Assembly (NCBI GenBank): GCA_905215225.1
Contig: CAJMPM010000058.1
Coordinates: 1 to 8,375, forward strand
DNA from: an uncultured bacterium
GTDB lineage: Bacteria; Actinomycetota; Coriobacteriia; Coriobacteriales; Coriobacteriaceae
DNA length: 8,375 nucleotides
Direction of reading: 5' to 3'
Shown: piece by piece, positions 6,315 through 8,375 of the stretch
Layout of the letters: each line of letters begins with the position of its first letter
Numbering within the stretch: position 1 is the stretch's first letter
The notes under the pieces: generated by a model
Told to the model about the DNA's origin: nothing
Databases searched by the model: none
Seen by the model: only the letters and a program-made list of their open reading frames with translations
Translations under genes and position numbers: made by a program

Positions 6315-7718
6315 GTTCTTCTCCTTCGCTTCCGCGATCTGGATGCGTTTGTTCCATTGAGCTGCGACTGCCAGACGCTCGTCTTGGGCGCGACGGCGGG
6401 CACTTTCGGCGCGCGACTTGGCCAGCAGCTCTCGGCCGCTCGGCAACACGTCGAGCGTGGCAAAATAATCGCCCGGGCGCTCGGCACGGCGGATGAGGTC
6501 GGCCGCGCCATCGGGACGCAGCAGGACCTCGGCGGAGCGCAACCGCCCGTTGTAGTTGTAGCCCATGGAGTAGCCATGCGCGCCGGTATCGTGGATCACG
6601 AGCACATCACCCATGTCGATCTGCGGTAGCTCGCGGTCGATGGCGAACTTGTCGTTGTTCTCGCACAGATTGCCCGTGATGTCGTAGGTGTCCGTGACGG
6701 GCGCTGTGGTCTTGTCGTCGCCACCCGGCTGGCCCATCACCGTAATGTGGTGGTAGGCGCCATACATGGCAGGGCGAATCAAATCGACGGCGCTTGCATC
6801 GACACCGATATAGTCCTTGTAGATCTGCTTTTCGTGGATGGCCTTGGTGACCAGGCAGCCGTAGGGGCCCATCATAAAGCGGCCCATCTCGGTGAAGATG
6901 GCCACATCGCCCATCCCTGCGGGCACAAGGATCTCCTCAAACTTCCGGCGCACGCCCTCACCGATGGCCATGATGTCGTTCTCGGTCTGGTCGGGGCGGT
7001 AGGGGATGCCCACGCCGCCGGACAGGTTGATGTAGCCGATGTGGGCACCGGTGGCCTTCTGCACACGGACTGCCAGCTGGAACAGGATGCCTGCCAGCTC
7101 AGGGTAATAGGCATCGGAGATGGTGTTGGAGGCCAGGAAGGCATGGATGCCAAAGTTCTTTGCACCCTTTGCCATCAGCTTCTTGTAGCTGTCGATCATC
7201 TGCTCCTCGGTCATGCCGTACTTGGCATCGCCGGGCTTGTCCATGACCTGGAAGCCCTCCTCGCTCTCGCCCAGCTGGAAGGTCCCGCCCGGGTTGTAGC
7301 GGCAGAAGATGTTCTCGGGGATCCCGGCCACACGGTCCAGGAAGTCCACCATGGTGGCATCGTCCAGGTTGATGTATGCGCCCAGCTCGTATGCCTTCTT
7401 CATGTCCTCCACAGGGGTCTGGTTGGAGGAGAACATGATATCGCTGCCGGTAAAGCCGCAGGCCTCGCTCAGCATCAGCTCGGTCAGGGAGGAGCAGTCC
7501 ACGCCGCAGCCCTCTTCCTTCAGGATCTGCAGGATGATGGGGTTGGGCAGCGCCTTGACGGCAAAATACTCCCGGAAGCCCTTGTTCCAGCTGAAGGCCT
7601 TGTTGATGCGGCGGGCGTTCTCACGGATGCCCTTTTCGTCGTAGACGTGGAACGGGGTGGGCACGTCCTGGATGATCTCCTGGGCCTGCTCTTCGGTCAG
7701 AAACGGTCTCTTTTCCAT
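5424..7718 (-). CDS. lysA: Diaminopimelate decarboxylase reading through into DapA (LysA-DapA fusion frame)
   Basis: The ATG at 7718 opens a 764-codon frame whose first ~424 residues are a diaminopimelate decarboxylase (EC 4.1.1.20; meso-DAP to L-lysine, PLP-dependent). Motifs include YFAVKALPNP (51-60) with the PLP lysine Lys55, GCGVDCSS (70-77), CRYNPGG (139-145), the phosphate-binding SGGVGIPY (233-240), LCENNDKF (351-358) with the catalytic Cys-Glu pair, and MGYNYNG (385-391). It is the long gut-type LysA, which lacks the usual short spacing. Residues ~425-468 are a charged, probably helical tail, and DapA begins at Met469 with no stop codon. AGGGAAG lies about 6 nt before the ATG at 7718; earlier starts in the frame lie in a repeat element and lack homology. 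Leucine codons are 18 of 19 CTG up to residue ~306 but only 6 of 13 from 313 to 468, so the 5' part appears to have another origin. LysA identity is sure; the fusion as a real protein is not. Confidence 0.8.
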   Translation of the reverse strand: MEKRPFLTEEQAQEIIQDVPTPFHVYDEKGIRENARRINKAFSWNKGFREYFAVKALPNPIILQILKEEGCGVDCSSLTELMLSEACGFTGSDIMFSSNQTPVEDMKKAYELGAYINLDDATMVDFLDRVAGIPENIFCRYNPGGTFQLGESEEGFQVMDKPGDAKYGMTEEQMIDSYKKLMAKGAKNFGIHAFLASNTISDAYYPELAGILFQLAVRVQKATGAHIGYINLSGGVGIPYRPDQTENDIMAIGEGVRRKFEEILVPAGMGDVAIFTEMGRFMMGPYGCLVTKAIHEKQIYKDYIGVDASAVDLIRPAMYGAYHHITVMGQPGGDDKTTAPVTDTYDITGNLCENNDKFAIDRELPQIDMGDVLVIHDTGAHGYSMGYNYNGRLRSAEVLLRPDGAADLIRRAERPGDYFATLDVLPSGRELLAKSRAESARRRAQDERLAVAAQWNKRIQIAEAKEKNMDIRFLECSIVALVTPFKKDGSVDFDALERLIDFHLQNGTDAILTLGTTGESATMTDDEDNSVVAAVVKQVAGRVPVIAGSGSNSTQTMLTKSLTYQGLGADGLLLITPYYNKSNEEGIYQHFKTVADAVDIPCILYNIPGRCGCGISERNVERLAAHPNIMGIKEASGNVAYAAKIAHLLSDDFRMYSGEDALTVPLMSLGASGTISVWADVQPQLVHDMCRAYLDGDVERARDIQIAGQPLINALFSEVNPIPVKEALAQMGMIEANYRMPLCPMADDTRSALTDTLKGAGLLD

Positions 7719-7783
7719 AATATACTTCCCTCTCGTTTTTATAGCGCATACGGCTTTGGAGCCGCAGTTGCGAACGTAGTTTA
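7719..7783 (-). promoter_or_regulatory. Short leader upstream of lysA
   Basis: This 65-bp stretch holds the lysA ribosome binding site (AGGGAAG on the - strand, near 7725-7731). It also holds a -10-like TATAAA around 7737-7742 on the - strand and a small hairpin (CGGCT 7751-7755 with AGCCG 7760-7764). No convincing -35 element or lysine riboswitch is seen. A promoter here is possible but weakly supported. Confidence 0.3.
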
Positions 7784-7881
7784 CTCCCTCAGTCTGCTTC
7801 GCAGACAGCTCCCTCGGAGAGGGAGCCTGACCGCACGGCAAAGCCTCCCTCCCTGAGGGAGGTGGCATCGCGCCAGCGATG
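7784..7881. repeat. Composite palindromic intergenic element
   Basis: The stretch is almost wholly made of inverted repeats. CTCCCTCAG (7784-7792) pairs with CTGAGGGAG (7853-7861) as outer ends. Inside are GTCTGC/GCAGAC (7792-7797/7801-7806, loop TTC) and GCTCCCTC/GAGGGAGC (7808-7815/7819-7826, loop GGA). CATCGC/GCGATG (7866-7871/7876-7881) follows outside. Such CTCCCTC...GAGGGAG elements are, from memory, scattered between genes in Faecalibacterium-like clostridia. It may be a small non-autonomous mobile element or a REP-like structure; it encodes nothing recognisable. It ends 11 bp short of the capD-like stop codon and could also end that transcript. Confidence 0.8.
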
Positions 7882-7892
7882 ACGGAAGGAGT

Positions 7893-8375
7893 TTACACCT
7901 TTAGATTTTTCCGGGTGGGGGTAAAGGTGGGGATCATCTTTTCCAGCTGATCCACCACGCCCTCGTCGTTGTGCTGGGCGGCAGCGGCAAGATCCTGCAG
8001 CTGCTGGTAGAACACGGCCAGGTCGATGTCCCGGGGCGATGCCACAAAGATCTTGTTGTGCTCGGTGCGGCGCATCTTGCCCTGCTCCTCGTCCATCATC
8101 AGCTCCTCGTAGAGCTTCTCGCCCGGGCGCAGGCCCACGATCTTGATCTCCATATTCACGCCCGGCTCGTAGCCGTAAAAGCGGATGAGCTGCTTGGCCA
8201 GGTCCATGATCTTGACCGGCTCGCCCATGTCCAGCACATAGATGCTGCCGCCCTCGGCCAGCGCGCCCGCCTGCAGCACCAGCTGGGCCGCCTCGGGAAT
8301 GGTCATAAAGTAGCGCTCGATGTTGGGGTCGGTGAGGGTGACGGGGCCGCCCTTCTTGATCTGAGCCTCGCACAG
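7893..8375 (-). CDS. FlaA1/CapD-type nucleotide-sugar dehydratase, C-terminal part
   Basis: This is the last 160 residues of a polysaccharide-biosynthesis dehydratase of the FlaA1/CapD/PglF group (extended SDR fold). These proteins act on UDP-N-acetylglucosamine, usually at the membrane, to supply sugars for capsule, O-antigen or glycan synthesis. The 5' part lies beyond the right edge. Conserved elements are GGPVTLTDPNIERYFMTIPE (about 9-28 of the fragment; RYFMTIPEA is the group signature), then LVLQAG, the GGSIYVLDMGEPVKIMDLA segment, and IVGLRPGEKLYEELM. The stop is TAA (7895-7893). The upstream membrane and Rossmann domains are not visible, so the exact substrate and stereochemistry are unknown. 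It is oriented like lysA but separated from it by the palindromic element, and it is functionally unrelated to lysine synthesis. Its style fits the clostridial-looking right part. Confidence 0.85.
   Translation of the reverse strand: MCEAQIKKGGPVTLTDPNIERYFMTIPEAAQLVLQAGALAEGGSIYVLDMGEPVKIMDLAKQLIRFYGYEPGVNMEIKIVGLRPGEKLYEELMMDEEQGKMRRTEHNKIFVASPRDIDLAVFYQQLQDLAAAAQHNDEGVVDQLEKMIPTFTPTRKNLKV

Noticed and set aside
6747..7856. A 369-codon + strand open frame opposite lysA (and a 304-codon one at 5376-6290 opposite dapA)
   Set aside because: They mirror the lysA and dapA codons, resemble no known family, and lack independent start signals.
7719..7868. N-terminal extension of LysA back to 7868
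   Set aside because: The added residues come from the palindromic element, lack homology, and the ATG at 7718 has its own ribosome binding site directly before the conserved LysA start.
7719..7892. A lysine riboswitch or T-box upstream of lysA
   Set aside because: The 174-bp gap is filled mostly by the palindromic element and a short leader; no conserved riboswitch or T-box segments are visible.
7789..8373. A 194-codon - strand open frame covering the palindromic element and the capD-like region
   Set aside because: It is out of frame with the clear FlaA1/CapD motifs and partly made of the repeat element.

Overview
The window reads as gut-bacterial chromosome with GC-rich coding sequence. 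From the left end to about 6.75 kb, the gene content and codon use look like a Coriobacteriia/Collinsella-type actinobacterium. This is inferred from remembered protein and codon style, not from a search. From about 6.8 kb to the right end, the style changes to that of a gut clostridium of the Faecalibacterium/Subdoligranulum type: leucine is almost only CTG, and there is an intergenic palindromic element of the kind scattered through those genomes. The switch falls inside lysA, so the window is either an inter-phylum mosaic or a chimeric assembly.

Left part, + strand: (1) a damaged 3' end of a PLP-dependent aminotransferase (3-260) with an in-frame TAG; (2) a 201-bp leader with a terminator-like hairpin just ahead of (3) an L-lactate dehydrogenase gene (462-1409) and its strong terminator; (4) a DUF2974/Mbeg1-like alpha/beta-hydrolase (1537-2697), closely flanked by a 17-bp near-perfect inverted repeat; (5) a nucleoid-associated protein of the NdpA/YejK family (2785-3597), cut by a single in-frame TAG, whose missing C-terminus is still readable at 3598-3798.

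Right part, - strand: a diaminopimelate/lysine cluster transcribed from right to left as lysA, dapA, dapB, dapH. A hairpin terminator 5 bp after dapH converges with the terminator of the NdpA-family gene. DapA (aspartate semialdehyde + pyruvate), DapB (reduction to tetrahydrodipicolinate) and DapH (N-acetylation) are consecutive or near-consecutive early steps of the acetylase branch, and LysA is the last step (meso-DAP to L-lysine). lysA has no stop codon and runs in frame through the dapA ribosome binding site into dapA, giving a potential 764-residue LysA-DapA fusion. dapB starts with TTG and overlaps dapA by 8 bp. Upstream of lysA lie the palindromic repeat element and the 3' end of a FlaA1/CapD-type nucleotide-sugar dehydratase gene that runs off the right edge.

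I found no RNA genes, CRISPR arrays, insertion sequences or defence genes. The points most worth a second look are the lysA-dapA read-through fusion, the change of codon style inside lysA, the two in-frame amber codons, and the inverted repeat framing the DUF2974 gene. None of these proves a new system.
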